Shown: positions 39,101 to 49,417 of the stretch, piece after piece
Position numbering within the stretch: the stretch's first letter is position 1
Layout: each line of letters begins with the position of its first letter
Program-made: the position numbers and the translations under genes
Notes under the pieces: generated by a model
What the model saw: only the letters and a program-made list of their open reading frames with translations
Told to the model about the DNA's origin: nothing
The model's database searches: none
Origin: Brassica napus
Taxonomy: Eukaryota > Streptophyta > Magnoliopsida > Brassicales > Brassicaceae
Direction of reading: 5' to 3'
NCBI RefSeq assembly: GCF_020379485.1
Contig: NC_063438.1
Coordinates: 372,001-436,000 of the forward strand
DNA: 64,000 nt

Positions 39101-40151
39101 TGCCCCTGCTCGCGACTCCCTTGCCTGGCTAGCTGAGAAATCAGGAGAGTACACTGTGAAAACGGGATATGGAGTGGAACGTGTTGGCTTGATCCCTCCT
39201 CACACAAATGAGCAAACCTTTGATTGGCTAAAGAACATATGGAACCTGAATACTTCACCCAAGATCAAGGATTTTCTATGGAAAGTCAAAAGAAAGGCAA
39301 TCCCTGTTAGTTCCAATCTAGCGACCAGAGGTATGGCTCCGTTTCCTTGCGCGAAATGTGGAGGAGTTGAAGATGATCTCCACGTCTTCCTTCTCTGCCC
39401 CTTTGCTTCTCAATCATGGAGCCTACTACCAGTTTATGAAATTCCGGATGGTTCAAATAGCTCCATGGCGAGCTTATTTGCAAATGGTAAGAAGTACACC
39501 AATCTGCCTCCGGTGGGGTGTGATACCCCTGTCTGGCCCTGGCTCTTATGGAACCTTTGGAAAGCTCGAAATAAGTTGTGCTTTGAAAACAAAACCTTCA
39601 CGGAGTGGGAAGTTGTGAACAAAAGCGTTACTGATGCGAAGGAATGGGCTGCTGCTCAACTACTCGCTGAAGAACATAACCACGCTACCAAGCGACAAGG
39701 TTCTCCTCCGATCATTCCCCAACCATCTCCTGGCCAAGTTCTGTGCCATGTGGATGCAGCTTGGGATCTGCGTACTGGTAACTGTGGCATAGGGGTTCTG
39801 TTTTCGGAACTGGAAGACACTAGGATCCAGCCCCTTAAGGTTTCTCGTTCTTTTGTTTCATCAGCTCTCATGGGAGAAGCTCTTGCTGTTCGTTTGGCGG
39901 TGATGACCGCCTCCTCGTCTAACGTCCGATCGCTGATAGTTCTTTCGGATTCCCAGGTTCTTATCAACATGATTAGAGCTAAGGAATCACGCCCGGAACT
40001 GTTTGGCATCTTGTTTGACATCTATCATTTTAGCTTATCTTTTGAGGATATCTCCTTTCATTTCATTCCTCGCTTATGTAATGTTGCTGCTGATAATGTG
40101 GCTAAGGCAGCCCTGGCTTCTGTAAACTCTACCTCCCTAGTAGGAGGCTGA
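36135..40151 (+). CDS. LINE ORF2: endonuclease, reverse transcriptase, RNase H
   Basis: 1338 residues, uninterrupted. The AP-endonuclease domain (1 to about 230) has N4 (SWNCQG), E33 (FLMETK), the GDFND motif (132-136) and SDHRP (217-221). The reverse transcriptase begins near KAPGPDGFSAKF and carries LIPKGSGPRKVADYRPIAL, D570 in VKTDMSKAYDR, the GIRQGDPLSPYLF motif and the FADD active site with D677-D678. After the thumb come the zf-RVT domain (CAKCGGVEDDLHVFLLC) and an RNase H-like domain with D1207 (VDAAWDLRTGNCGIG), GEALAVRLAV, LSDSQVL and FHFIPRLCNVAADNVAKAAL. All polymerase and nuclease residues checked are present. This supplies nicking at the target and DNA synthesis from the nick. 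Confidence 0.96.
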   Translation: MSWNCQGLGNVLTIRRVKELHRTLSPDIMFLMETKNSDEFIKSKLDSIQYPNYFSIPPVGLSGGLTLLWKQGVEIKIIESCAHFIDAEVVFKGTSSFVTFVYGEPVAGNRADFWNTLTRVGANREEAWLLTGDFNDILDNSEKEGGPERWEGSFTAFRSFVSQNGLWNLKHSGNQLSWRGVRYTHHIKSRLDRSLVNCSWSESFPMGRSVYLRYEGSDHRPVITYFNTAMQKRRGLFRFNRSYTENEEVTQLVDAAWNHHPLDSVITKLNSVRRSIIKWAKEQNVKSNLVIQSAQQALEEALSMPVADLPHIQTLTNTLLVAYREEESFWLQRSRIQWLKKGDRNTGFFHAATRKRRALNNLSVIEKENGEEVFEEAQISSVIADYYTEMFTTNSNSDFSLVQACLVNKITPEMNSRLIEIPSDKEIEEAARSINGGKAPGPDGFSAKFYHSYWHIIGKDVITDVRSFFVTGIIHPQQNETHVRLIPKGSGPRKVADYRPIALCNTHYKIIAKILTRRLKPLLPDLISKTQSAFVAGRAISDNVLITHETLHYLRTSEAKKYCSMAVKTDMSKAYDRIEWGFIRAVLAQLGFDPIWVSWILACVESVSYSFLINGSPSGHVTPSRGIRQGDPLSPYLFIMCTEVLSAMCTKAQLNGTMAGVKVARNCPPINHLLFADDTMFFCKSTPACVTTLKTILESYENVSGQRINLLKSSITFSAKTPGEVKARVKTELSIPAEGGIGKYLGLPENFGRKKRDIFAAILDRIRQKAHSWTSRFLSGAGKQVLLKSVLAAIPCYTMSCFKLPISLCKQIQSLLTRFWWDANPEKKKMCWVAWSTLTLPKYAGGLGFKDIETFNDAMLAKIGWRLIQFPDSLLAQVLLGKYAKASSFMECESPSSASHGWRSILAGREVLRKGLGWVVGNGENIKVWGDPWLSSSFPTAPIGPPTENAVSMTVSELLCPLTNAWDIQKIQNYLPQYEGIINRIITSSAPARDSLAWLAEKSGEYTVKTGYGVERVGLIPPHTNEQTFDWLKNIWNLNTSPKIKDFLWKVKRKAIPVSSNLATRGMAPFPCAKCGGVEDDLHVFLLCPFASQSWSLLPVYEIPDGSNSSMASLFANGKKYTNLPPVGCDTPVWPWLLWNLWKARNKLCFENKTFTEWEVVNKSVTDAKEWAAAQLLAEEHNHATKRQGSPPIIPQPSPGQVLCHVDAAWDLRTGNCGIGVLFSELEDTRIQPLKVSRSFVSSALMGEALAVRLAVMTASSSNVRSLIVLSDSQVLINMIRAKESRPELFGILFDIYHFSLSFEDISFHFIPRLCNVAADNVAKAALASVNSTSLVGG

Positions 40152-40804
40152 CTCTGTTTTCTTAATTGAATGAATCGTAGTTTGCTCAAAAAAGAATATC
40201 TTCCTTCTTATTGGCTATACCTACTTTGTATTCTATCAAAGTGTCGGTTTATGGATCAGACCACATACACAATAAACGGGCCAATCTCAATCCTATTATT
40301 CTAAATGGCCCCTAAACCCAACTGTTATTTCTAGTTTTGGCCCAGCATATGCGATATTTTTATACTATATATTAGATTTTTCACTCTAAATTTAGGTTAC
40401 TATCTACTCGATGGTAACTTGTAAACATAACATTCCACTTTTAGATTCGATTGGAATGATCTTCTATTTCGTTTAGTATCTTCATTCGATGACAGACACA
40501 CATGTTACCATTTACAATTACCAAACGCGAATGTGGTGTGCGTACAAAACCTATGTATATTCGGTCATTACTTAAGCAAATTTTAAAAGTTTTACGATAA
40601 AATAACAAAATATTAATTGAGATGTATTTTGGGTGGTCTAGACGAATAGGAGGATATAAGAACATGTGCATGCACGTTGAGCTTATATACATACAACGTG
40701 CTAACACGCGATCAATCTCGACCACTAAACTTTCCATCATGGCTAGCTATAGTTCATATATATGTAAACCTACCTTCATTAGTTAGGTACTTTTCACGCT
40801 ACCT

Positions 40805-40864
40805 AGTCATTCATAAACTATAATGCATGTTGTTCAAAAAAAAAAAAGTCATTCATAAACTATA
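40805..40864 (+). mobile_element. Ultra-short retroposition-like scar
   Basis: The 18-bp AGTCATTCATAAACTATA occurs exactly at 40805-40822 and 40847-40864. Between them is ATGCATGTTGTTC plus eleven As. GTTC-A(n) resembles the TTTGCTC-A(n) end of the full-length LINE. Confidence 0.7.
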
Positions 40865-42035
40865 TACTCATACGCAGATCAATCATATGTTTAGTTAATG
40901 TTAAGCTAATTCTCTCAATTATTAAGTTCAATGTTTCGTGTTGACGGCGATGGGAGATATATACATTGAATCTAATAGTCTCCGAGGATGTCTGATCATC
41001 ATCGCTCCACGAATCTGCTTCTTCTTTCTTCCCTTTTTAAAAATAAAAAACACATGACGAGCGAAGAACATAATCTTTTAAGATGCTCCAATCAAATCCA
41101 CTCACGAAAATAAAATTCTTAAATGAGAATTCCACAAATTCAAAGAAACATTGAAGATATCGCATGTTCTTATGTCTTTTAAAATTAAAACCTTAACCCA
41201 ATCCTCAACATCGTTATCTACTTTGTCTAGAAAAATAAAACACCTAAAACTGCTCGTGAGTGCTTTTGTAATTGTAGCATTAGTTTATTTTTATTTGTTA
41301 TTTAGTTGTGCCGGCTTATATCAGCTGGAAATAACGAGATACAAAGGACTCAATAAAAGCAAAAGCATCAAGACAACCAATTAGCCATATTATATCATAT
41401 CTGTCAAAATGGATATGAATTCAAACTATGTGCATCGTAGCAAAATCAAAACGATCGATGTGTGTTTCTGAAATCGTTTATGCATCAGAAAATATATACA
41501 TACACAAAATTCATATAATATATTGACATTTTCATCTTATCAAGCACCACCTTCTTAATACACATGGACTGCGTGTAAATTAGATAAGTATTTAATATAC
41601 AAAGAATAAAGCATAAAGATAATTACATTCTTATTGTTTTTTTTCGTTACATTATTATCGTTGATTCGCCGACTTTGGTAAACTCGAACTAATTGGTCGC
41701 AAAATTAAAATATTATAAAGAACAAAGGAGGAATAGGACAGGGTGTTTATGGTGATGTGAATGGGAAGAAAGTTGGTGTTTTAAGCATGTAGTAGGGTTG
41801 GGTGGTGATGACAATCATGTGAGTGCATGTGCATCGCGTTGTATTTTGGTGACATTTACTCAGCTAAACTCTAATTATCCATACATATTAACATTTAAAA
41901 ACTCAATAACAAAAACATCATTGTGGACACTTGTCCAAATATCATCCAATCCTTTTGGGATAGAAAAGAGAACCTTCTCAGAAGCTGACCTCCGTTTAGA
42001 GTTATATCTAAAGATCACTGACCTTTATCTATGTC

Positions 42036-42043
42036 TATATAAA
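42036..42043 (+). promoter_or_regulatory. TATA box of UPB1
   Basis: TATATAAA lies 124 bp upstream of the UPB1 ATG, which would place the transcript start near 42070 and give a leader of about 100 nt. Confidence 0.6.
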
Positions 42044-42166
42044 CGAAGGCCATCTCATATATGCATCATACTAGAAAATTTTTATAGAGTTATTATCCCT
42101 TGTCTAGACAACATTCTTTCATCACATTACATCAACCAAAAGAACATTCTTACATCATTTACAATA

Positions 42167-42475
42167 ATGGGAGTAACCTTAGAAGGTCAAAGAAAGGAAT
42201 CAGTTTGGGTGTCGATGAGAAGACAAAGAGCACGAAGGGCCCTTGTGAAGAAGATCATGATCCGACCGAAAAAGAATCTAGAGGCTTCTAGAAGACCATG
42301 TCGTGCGATTCATAAACGAGTCAAGACGCTGAAAGAGCTTGTTCCGAACACCAAATCATCAGAAGGTTTGGATGGACTCTTTAGACAGACGGCAGATTAT
42401 ATTTTGGCTTTGGAAATGAAAGTGAGAGTTATGCAGACAATCGTTCAGGTTTTGACCGAAACTGATTGTATGTAA
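42167..42475 (+). CDS. UPB1: UPBEAT1 bHLH-type transcription regulator
   Basis: A single exon of 102 residues, beginning MGVTLEGQRKESVWVSMRR, the same length and nearly the same sequence as I recall for Arabidopsis UPB1. UPB1 represses peroxidase genes and so sets the superoxide/peroxide balance that marks the change from division to differentiation in the root tip. Residues about 10-40 are strongly basic (RRQRARRALVKKIMIRPKK). Helix 1 (RPCRAIHKRVKTLKELVPN), a loop (TKSSEGLDG) and helix 2 (LFRQTADYILALEMKVRVMQTIVQVL) follow. The basic region lacks the H-E-R pattern of E-box binders, so it is an atypical bHLH. The frame stays open upstream to 41798, but the family start is the ATG at 42167, which fits the TATA position. 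Confidence 0.96.
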   Translation: MGVTLEGQRKESVWVSMRRQRARRALVKKIMIRPKKNLEASRRPCRAIHKRVKTLKELVPNTKSSEGLDGLFRQTADYILALEMKVRVMQTIVQVLTETDCM

Positions 42476-42926
42476 TCACCTCAATATATTTTTGTAAATC
42501 TTGCTGGTTTAAAAAAAAATCTTATTATTAATATAATAAGTGCTTTTTGTTTTTATTTGTTCGTCTTTATTTATCTTGTGTGATTGTCCTGTGTTGTGCT
42601 ATATAAAAAAGGAAACAAAATTTATAAACAAGAAAATCAATGAAAATTCTGTCCAGTTAGATATTATATATATGCAAAATGAAGGAGGCCAATAAAAGTG
42701 TTCAACCAATATAACCCACGACGACGGTGTAATTGAGAAAATAATGTTTAACGTTGGGCTTTGTATATATCATGTAGGCCGTACATAAACATAACAATCC
42801 TTTTTGGGTCCATATTATGGAACACCTGAGTTCAGAGTGTGAATGTCAATATGTCATTTGCAAACCCTTCTTTTTTAGCGATATCACTTTGGTTTCTTTT
42901 TATATGTAAAAGATGGTGAAAGTGTT

Positions 42927-42985
42927 ACTATTTACTTTCAAAATTTTTTTTTTTTTTTTTGGTCAAAACTATTTACTTTCAAAAT
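42927..42985 (-). mobile_element. Ultra-short retroposition-like scar
   Basis: The 18-bp ACTATTTACTTTCAAAAT occurs exactly at 42927-42944 and 42968-42985. The insert on the minus strand is TTTGACC followed by sixteen As. Confidence 0.7.
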
Positions 42986-45073
42986 AATACTCTTAATATC
43001 CTTGAAATGCGAGCGATTTTGTAGTAAAGTGATACTGTTTCAAGATAAATGTTTTGAATTATGCGGATGGATCGTGGTGATAGTGATAGATAACAAATAC
43101 AATTGTTTGATGTCCACGTATCATCTAGTCCTTTCATTATTTGATATGACACGAATAGGTAAGATGATCCATCTGCTTTTCTCATATCGACTTGGATTTG
43201 AGGTTCGACAATTTTTGTAGTATATGGTACCCGGTTTTTATTAATCTTTAGTATAGACAATTTAGAGCTTGATTTGGGCACACACATATATATATTAGGC
43301 TCAAAACTGTTTTTGTAATATTTTGTTTATCTTTAAAATTTTATTTAGTATATACTAATGAGTGACTCAAAAAAGTATATGGTGGATGAATCCAAAACAA
43401 AACTGTTGTTTCTTTCACAGTTTCACATATCTACAACATGTGTATATACTATATACTACTGATTAACGTTTGTTTTAACCGTGAATGTGTTTTTAGGAGG
43501 TTTATGTTTATGACTCTTTATTTGTTCGTACTTGATTCCTAATAATTCTGACTACTGAACTGGGGAGGAAACATAGTGGTAAGTGTTATCAATTTTTTAC
43601 TAATCTAGCTCATTCAATAATTTAATTTTAAATATCTTTCATTATTTTTAACTGGAATCTAAAGTTAAGTAATAGTATAATACATAAATACTGAAACTCC
43701 TCTCGATACCTCTATTCTCTTAGTTACTTTCGATTTCATCTGTACTTGGGTTTCAAACTGCTTATTGTATGTCTTGGTTTTGAAGCGAGCCTCACGCTGT
43801 CAAGCACCACTGCTCTGACCAAATATTTTTCCTGTTGTACATTTATACAGTTTAAGTTTAACATTAATAGAAAATATTCCCATGTTAAGAAATTTAAACA
43901 CAGATTATTTTGAAGTTACGTGTGTGTGGATATGAAAACTTAAAAAACAATTTGATATTAATGTCTATACCTTAATGACTACCTACCAATCTACCATCAG
44001 ACATGATTTTGTGTTAATCGGTATCATGTTTGATGCGGCGATTAATAAATAAAATAAGATCCCTATATGCGTTTACTTTGACTTACCATGTGCAAATACC
44101 ACCGCAACGGTTATTAATTAAGCATTTTATTTTTATTTAATATTGAAAAGAAAAACTTAAGTGTGTCAGCACACGAGATACGAGTTGCTTTGTGTATTTT
44201 TTTCTCAATCAAGATAACAAAAAGGGCATTTAATTAAGGATTTGATTGCCACTTGTTAATTCACGAGACACAAGTCACACGAGTATCCAAGAAGAAAAAA
44301 ACGACGTGAAATATCCCTTGATTCATGCCTTCCCAACTCTTCTAGAATGCTTTCTCTCGTTAGGGAACACATTTGAATCAACAATATTTACCCAAAAGAT
44401 TAACAAAAAAATATATTTACCCAAAACAATTTATTTGACGTTTATCGATTACCACTAATCCACTATGATCTAAAATGCACTTACGTAGTCTATTATAATC
44501 CACTACATCATGATATGACGTAAAATATCTCGATCTCTGTATTTCGTCTGTTAAAACATTTTACAAGAATCATCCGTATACTTACGACGACATGCGTATC
44601 AAAAATACGAATTTTGTTTTGTGTGTGCAAACGATTATGGTGTGCAAAAATTAATATAAATATTAACATTGATAAATATATGTTTGGTAAATATATGTTG
44701 TTTAAATATATACGTGTTTATCTATATAGTGGAACATTCATGTGTGGCTTATAAATTCAAATTTCAAAGATCTGACTATGATATGTGATATATTATATAT
44801 CCCAAGATTCTTAATAACCTGTTTTATGAGCCGTGGCAGCATTACGTGGTATAGTGGGAAACTGGTGACCCGTTACCCTGTGTCTTGACTCGTGACTCTT
44901 GACCGGAGTGAAATTTATTAATACTGATTAAATTAATTTAAATGTTTCTACTTTTCATGAAGTCCTTTATGTTTAAATTTTCGTTCACTCTCGTATTATT
45001 CATTTAGTTATTTACTTCAGTCCGCTACATTTTAGAGATCCTAACGTACCCAAGAAGCAAACCCCATCTGTAA

Positions 45074-45129
45074 TTAAAAGATTTCAAATGTGTTTTTTTT
45101 TTACTAAAGGCTTAAAAGATTTCAAATGT
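45074..45129 (-). mobile_element. Ultra-short retroposition-like scar
   Basis: The 18-bp TTAAAAGATTTCAAATGT occurs exactly at 45074-45091 and 45112-45129. The insert on the minus strand is GCCTTTAGT, ten As and C. Confidence 0.7.
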
Positions 45130-45925
45130 TTATTTATCGTTCGATCGGGTGATACGAATCTACCTTTCATATGGTCCTAATTAATTTTAGTCTTTTTCTT
45201 TAAATATTTAAGTTGCACATTTGAACATTTATTTCCACGTTCATCTTAAACTTTTAATACGGATAAACAGCAAATAAATTTATTGAAATAAATAAGTCGA
45301 GTGAGTAGATATTTTGAAAAACAAATAATTTATCCTTGCTCGCAATCTAACGGCAAGAGAGAACAAGGAGTGGATGAAGGATGAAAATGGGCCATTGGAT
45401 TCGAGAAGGTGCCTGGTGGACTTTTGAATAAGTGGGACCCTCAGGCCGACAGAACGAGACACTTGTAATATGTACACACGTAGGAGAAACATAGGGCACC
45501 TATTTTGATGTGCACAACCGGACGGCCGACGCAAACACCGAGCCGCACGTCTTTGGGTCGACCTTTGATTGAGACTTTTCTTCTTATTTAAATTCCCCCA
45601 CCCCCCACACTAACCAATAGGTACTTAACGCAATGCCGAAATTTTAAAAATGCTTCGAGCTACTTCAGTAGCAGAAACTGACAGTGTTAGCTACATCCCA
45701 TATGTAGATGGTAAGTAACTATGACCATAGTCGAGTGAATTTTTTTAATGAAATAAGAAGCAAAATAATTACTAGAAAAGGGCAAAAACAAAATCATGGA
45801 AGCATGCAAAAGGAGAGCTAAGTTTGCAAGCAAATTATACGGGAGTGGGGTCATCCACTCATTCTTCTCCCATTGCACACCACACGTGCATGCTTCTCTT
45901 CTTCTTCTTCTTTTTCCCCACAGAC

Positions 45926-45967
45926 CAAAAGAAACTTAAGTTACAAAAAAAAACAAAAGAAACTTAA
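45926..45967 (+). mobile_element. Ultra-short retroposition-like scar
   Basis: CAAAAGAAACTTAA occurs at 45926-45939 and 45954-45967. The insert is GTTAC plus an A-run. Confidence 0.6.
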
Positions 45968-46433
45968 ACATAATTTGCTAGCGGAGGTAAATAATTCAAA
46001 AGGATAAAGCAATTCCTGCTTAGAAGATCGGTAAAGAAACAAAAAGAGAAATTCAAATCTGAACTTTGTTACCTTTATCTTTTTGCTTTTGCCATCGGGA
46101 TCGCCGCTGGTTATAGATATTCATGAGGCATGCAGGAGTTATATGAATCTGGGCCCTTGACTTTGATCTATCTCGGATTTGTTTTGGGTCCACTGATTTT
46201 TAATAAAATAATGATGAAATACTAATGTGTGTAATCAAATTAATTATGTAGATTATACACAGTTACATCCATAATTGGTGCTATACTGCTACGAATGTAT
46301 AAAAAACAACCTAGCTACTCTTTACTCTTTAGTTAACCTGATTGGAAAACGCAAAGAATATTGTGTATATCTATATATCATGCCTCTATAATCTCTATCC
46401 TGAGAAGTTCTTAAATTTTTTTCACTTATACAC

Positions 46434-46500
46434 ATAAGTAGGAACAACACCGTATACGTGTTTGTTTGTCCTAAAATAAAATAAGTAGGAACACCGTATA
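46434..46500 (+). repeat. Imperfect direct duplication, possible older scar
   Basis: ATAAGTAGGAACA-(ACA)-CCGTATA at 46434-46456 recurs without the extra ACA at 46481-46500. The intervening 24 nt end in CCTAAAATAAA. It fits the scar pattern but without a clean A-run. Confidence 0.4.
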
Positions 46501-46744
46501 TATCAACCACTTACTCTGTTGATATGGTTGTGTACTTGTGTTAGGTTTTGATGGCAAACATACAATAAACATATTACTAGAGTTTTATGGTTTTTTTTGA
46601 GAACTGTTTAAAAAATCCTTACACTAGTATACATTTATTCGATCGCAAGATGTACCAACAAATAAGAATATTTTAGCTGCGATGCAGGCATTTACCGGTT
46701 TTTTTTTAGCATAATCACATTCCAAAGGACAAAAAGGAGATGTG

Positions 46745-46792
46745 AACACGGACCATTAATATTTTACCAAAAAAAAAAACACGGACCATTAA
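46745..46792 (+). mobile_element. Ultra-short retroposition-like scar
   Basis: AACACGGACCATTAA occurs at 46745-46759 and 46778-46792. The insert is TATTTTACC plus an A-run, the same tail as the scar at 48926. Confidence 0.7.
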
Positions 46793-47083
46793 ATTCGGCC
46801 TATTCTATAGTATAATACTATATACTTATATCTTATTTTACACCACTTTCATTATTATTTTCTAAAATGTCGAGTTTTATAGATTTGTACGTGCTAACTG
46901 CTAAGCTTCTTTCCTGATCAAAAGTAAAATCAATCACAAGTGTTTTAAAATTGATCTAATAAGCAAACTTTATATTTACAAATTCTCCATTGACTGATTC
47001 TATGGTTCACACTATTACACCACTGCTTATAATCTTATGGTGGGAATAAATTATTCACGGACAACGGTCTCACCGTCCACAAA

Positions 47084-47089
47084 TGTCTC
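47084..47089 (+). promoter_or_regulatory. Auxin-response element core, WRKY23 promoter
   Basis: TGTCTC lies about 755 bp upstream of the WRKY23 ATG. Arabidopsis WRKY23 is induced by auxin through ARF7/ARF19, so a functional AuxRE is plausible; a 6-mer alone is weak evidence. Confidence 0.35.
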
Positions 47090-47111
47090 TTTGCTTGAGA
47101 AAAGAAACCAA

Positions 47112-47175
47112 CATCTCATCTCATCTCATCTCATCTCATCTCATCTCATCTCATCTCATCTCATCTCATCTCATC
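47112..47175. repeat. (CATCT)n microsatellite, about 12 units
   Basis: A perfect run of the pentamer CATCT/TCATC lies about 670 bp upstream of the WRKY23 start codon. Its purity suggests high mutability. Confidence 0.95.
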
Positions 47176-47511
47176 GGTGAGCTCTCATTTCATTATTGTT
47201 TTCTAAAACGTCGATAATATATACTATTTTTAGATACTTAAATAAGTTTAAGGGAAATTTTTTTATTTAAAAAAGTAAAGAAAAGACAAGTTTGTAAACA
47301 CATCAATATTCCCATGCTACACCAACACTTTTTCTAAATTATTAACAATTTCTTTATTTTAGTTTTACCAAAAACAAAATCTCTCTATTTTAGCGATTTT
47401 TTCGTTCTTGTTCACACTAGCCCCCAATAAAACCAGTTAACTGTTGAACCAGCTAAAACCGGACGTGTGAAAGCGTTCACTGTGTGTTTCTGACTTACGC
47501 GTTGACCAAAA

Positions 47512-47517
47512 AAGTGC
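47512..47517 (+). promoter_or_regulatory. W-box in WRKY23 promoter
   Basis: TTGACC matches the WRKY target core TTGACY, about 330 bp upstream of the ATG. Auto-regulation by WRKY proteins is common, but this site is untested. Confidence 0.4.
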
Positions 47518-47844
47518 CTACAATTTCGAAAAACCTTGATCAGTAACCGGCTACTGTATCAAACCGCACTGTATACAACCTGCTACTCCCGGTCAGCATC
47601 AAAATACATCCCCCCATTTAACAGTGACAAATATCAAATCCTGCATTTAGTGCTCTCTTTCAACCCTAAAAATTAAAACGCTCCCTTTCTCATCCCCTCC
47701 TCACGTTTTTATAACTTTTCTCTGGATTAATCCTCTATTATTGGTTTTAACTTCTTCTTTTCATTCTCTGCTTTGGTGTGATTACTCTGTTTTTAATTGA
47801 TTTATTATAAAATTACTGGAAAAAAATAAATAAAGAGAAAAACA

Positions 47845-49417
47845 ATGGAGTTTACGAGTTTTCATCAGCCGTCGTTGCAAAGCATTTGGGATTTTGGAGA
47901 GGAGGAGAGGGATTCGTTAGGGTTTATGGAGTTACTAGGTTCTCAGCACCATTCACTCCTTCTCGAAACGCTCCAACCGCAAGCGCAACCGTTTGAGAAA
48001 CTGTCTTCTTCTGATTTAACTATTCTCCAAGCCCCACCCTCAAATGCGACTGCTGATAAGTATGTGACGTCGAAAGTGGAATCTTTGTGTTCGGATATAA
48101 ATCCACCGGCTACACCAAACTCCTCGTCCATTTCTTCGGCGTCAAGCGAGGCTGTAGACGAAGACAAAGCGAAAAGAGAAGAAAATGAGGAACATGAACA
48201 GAAGAAGAGTGATACTAATAAACAGTGAGTCTCATTTATCTGTCCTTAATTTTCACATATTTTTATCTCTCTTCGAAAGTGAATATATCGAAGATGGTCT
48301 AGTAAAAGACTCAGAGAGAAAATGGTTCGCAGCATTTAATTATGTGTATGAACAGGTTGAAGCCAAAGAAAAATAGCCAGAAGAGGCAGAGAGAGGCAAG
48401 AATAGCGTTCATGACAAAGAGTGAGGTTGATCATCTCGAAGATGGTTATCGCTGGAGAAAATATGGTCAAAAAGCTGTTAAAAATAGTCCTTTTCCCAGG
48501 TTAATAAAATATCCATCCTTTTGATCATCTTCTTTTTCTTCCTCTTATGGCTCCATGTGTAAACACAGAAGAAGAATAAGAAATATTAAAAATACACATA
48601 ACATGTGTTTTTTTCCTTTTTGTTTCTTCTGTGATTTGCTTGAGGACATGCATTGTGTTAGTTTGTAGGATCTAGTGTTTGATTGTTTCAAAAAGACTTG
48701 TGTGTTTAATTAACATTTGCTTTGCTAACACTACTTTCATACTAAAAAACGATTTTAGCTTTCTTATTCATCTTAATCAACATCATTCGTAAGTTATAAA
48801 CACACAAACATGAAAAATAAATGAAAACTTCCTATTTTCCCTTACATTTTATTTAGAAGTTTCAAAAGAAAGAATGATAGTAAAACTATTTAAAATGTTG
48901 AGCTGAAGTTTATGAGGCTAATTTGTGTGATGGTATATATTTTTTTTTTTTGGTAAAATATGTGATGGTATATTTGTTTTGCAGGAGTTACTACCGTTGC
49001 ACAACGGCCTCATGTAACGTGAAAAAGAGAGTGGAGAGATCATTCCGAGATCCAAGCACAGTGGTTACAACCTACGAAGGTCAACACACACACATTAGTC
49101 CACTCACGTCTCGTCCAATTTCCTCTGGAGGCTTCTTCTTCGGATCATCAGGGGTTGCTTCAAATCTCGGTAACTTTGGGTTTCCAATGGAGAGCTCGAC
49201 ACTGATATATCCTCAATTCCAACAGCTTGTCCATTACAACCAACAACAACAACAACAACAAGAACTGTTTCCTTGTTTTGGAGGAGTTGGCGAGTACGTT
49301 ACTAGACACGCAGATGCATATGGTGATGATGAACGTGTGAAGAAGAGTCGAGGTTTGGGCAAAGATAATGGACTTCTTCAAGATGTTGTCCCCTCTCATA
49401 TGTTGAAGGAAGAGTAA
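47845..49417 (+). CDS. WRKY23: WRKY23 transcription factor (group IIc)
   Basis: Three exons, 47845-48224, 48356-48499 and 48985-49417, encode 318 residues. WRKY23 acts in root development and auxin responses, affects flavonol synthesis and is induced by cyst nematodes in Arabidopsis. The N-terminal half is acidic and serine-rich ([18 protein letters not shown]). A basic stretch ([33 protein letters not shown]) precedes WRKYGQK at 160-166. The zinc ligands are C180-x4-C185-x23-H209-x1-H211, the group IIc pattern, and an intron splits the domain at PFPR/SYYRC as usual for this group. A run of seven glutamines in exon 3 comes from CAA repeats (about 49231-49261). The C-terminus [15 protein letters not shown] is the conserved WRKY23 ending. 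Exon 1 starts at [10 protein letters not shown]. Confidence 0.97.
48926..48973 (-). mobile_element. Ultra-short retroposition-like scar inside WRKY23 intron 2
   Basis: TGTGATGGTATAT occurs at 48926-48938 and 48961-48973. The insert on the minus strand is TATTTTACC plus an A-run. It ends 11 bp before the exon 3 acceptor, so it lengthens the T-rich region just upstream of the splice site. Confidence 0.65.

Larger units (their letters stand above)
33833..40191 (+). mobile_element. Full-length L1-type LINE with intact ORF1 and ORF2
   Basis: The element is bounded by a 15-bp direct duplication AAGAATATCTTCCTT at 33818-33832 and 40192-40206, the mark of target-primed reverse transcription. It has a 617-bp 5' UTR, ORF1 (34450-36129), a 5-nt gap, ORF2 (36135-40151), a short 3' UTR and a brief A-tail after TTTGCTC. 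Both ORFs are open from end to end and all catalytic motifs checked are present, so the copy looks recent and possibly able to move. It lies in an interval where Arabidopsis, as I recall, has several genes between RH24 and UPB1 that are not seen here. It is a different subfamily from the truncated LINE at 5.0-5.95 kb. Confidence 0.95.
40207..42166. other. Spacer and promoter region upstream of UPB1
   Basis: About 2 kb of AT-rich DNA without a recognised gene. The frame at 41151-41384 is short and unlike any known protein. One insertion scar (40805-40864) and a TATA box (42036-42043) are listed separately. GGCCCA-type motifs occur at 40278-40345. Confidence 0.55.
42476..47844. other. Gene-poor AT-rich interval between UPB1 and WRKY23
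   Basis: About 5.4 kb with no gene recognised; the open frames are short and unsupported. It holds the UPB1 3' UTR at the left, four or five insertion scars listed separately, a pentanucleotide microsatellite (47112-47175) and the WRKY23 promoter at the right. Confidence 0.6.

Noticed and set aside
41798..42166. In-frame open extension of 123 codons upstream of the UPB1 ATG
   Set aside because: The family protein starts at 42167, a TATA box lies inside the extension, and its text is not protein-like. Absence of a stop there is chance.
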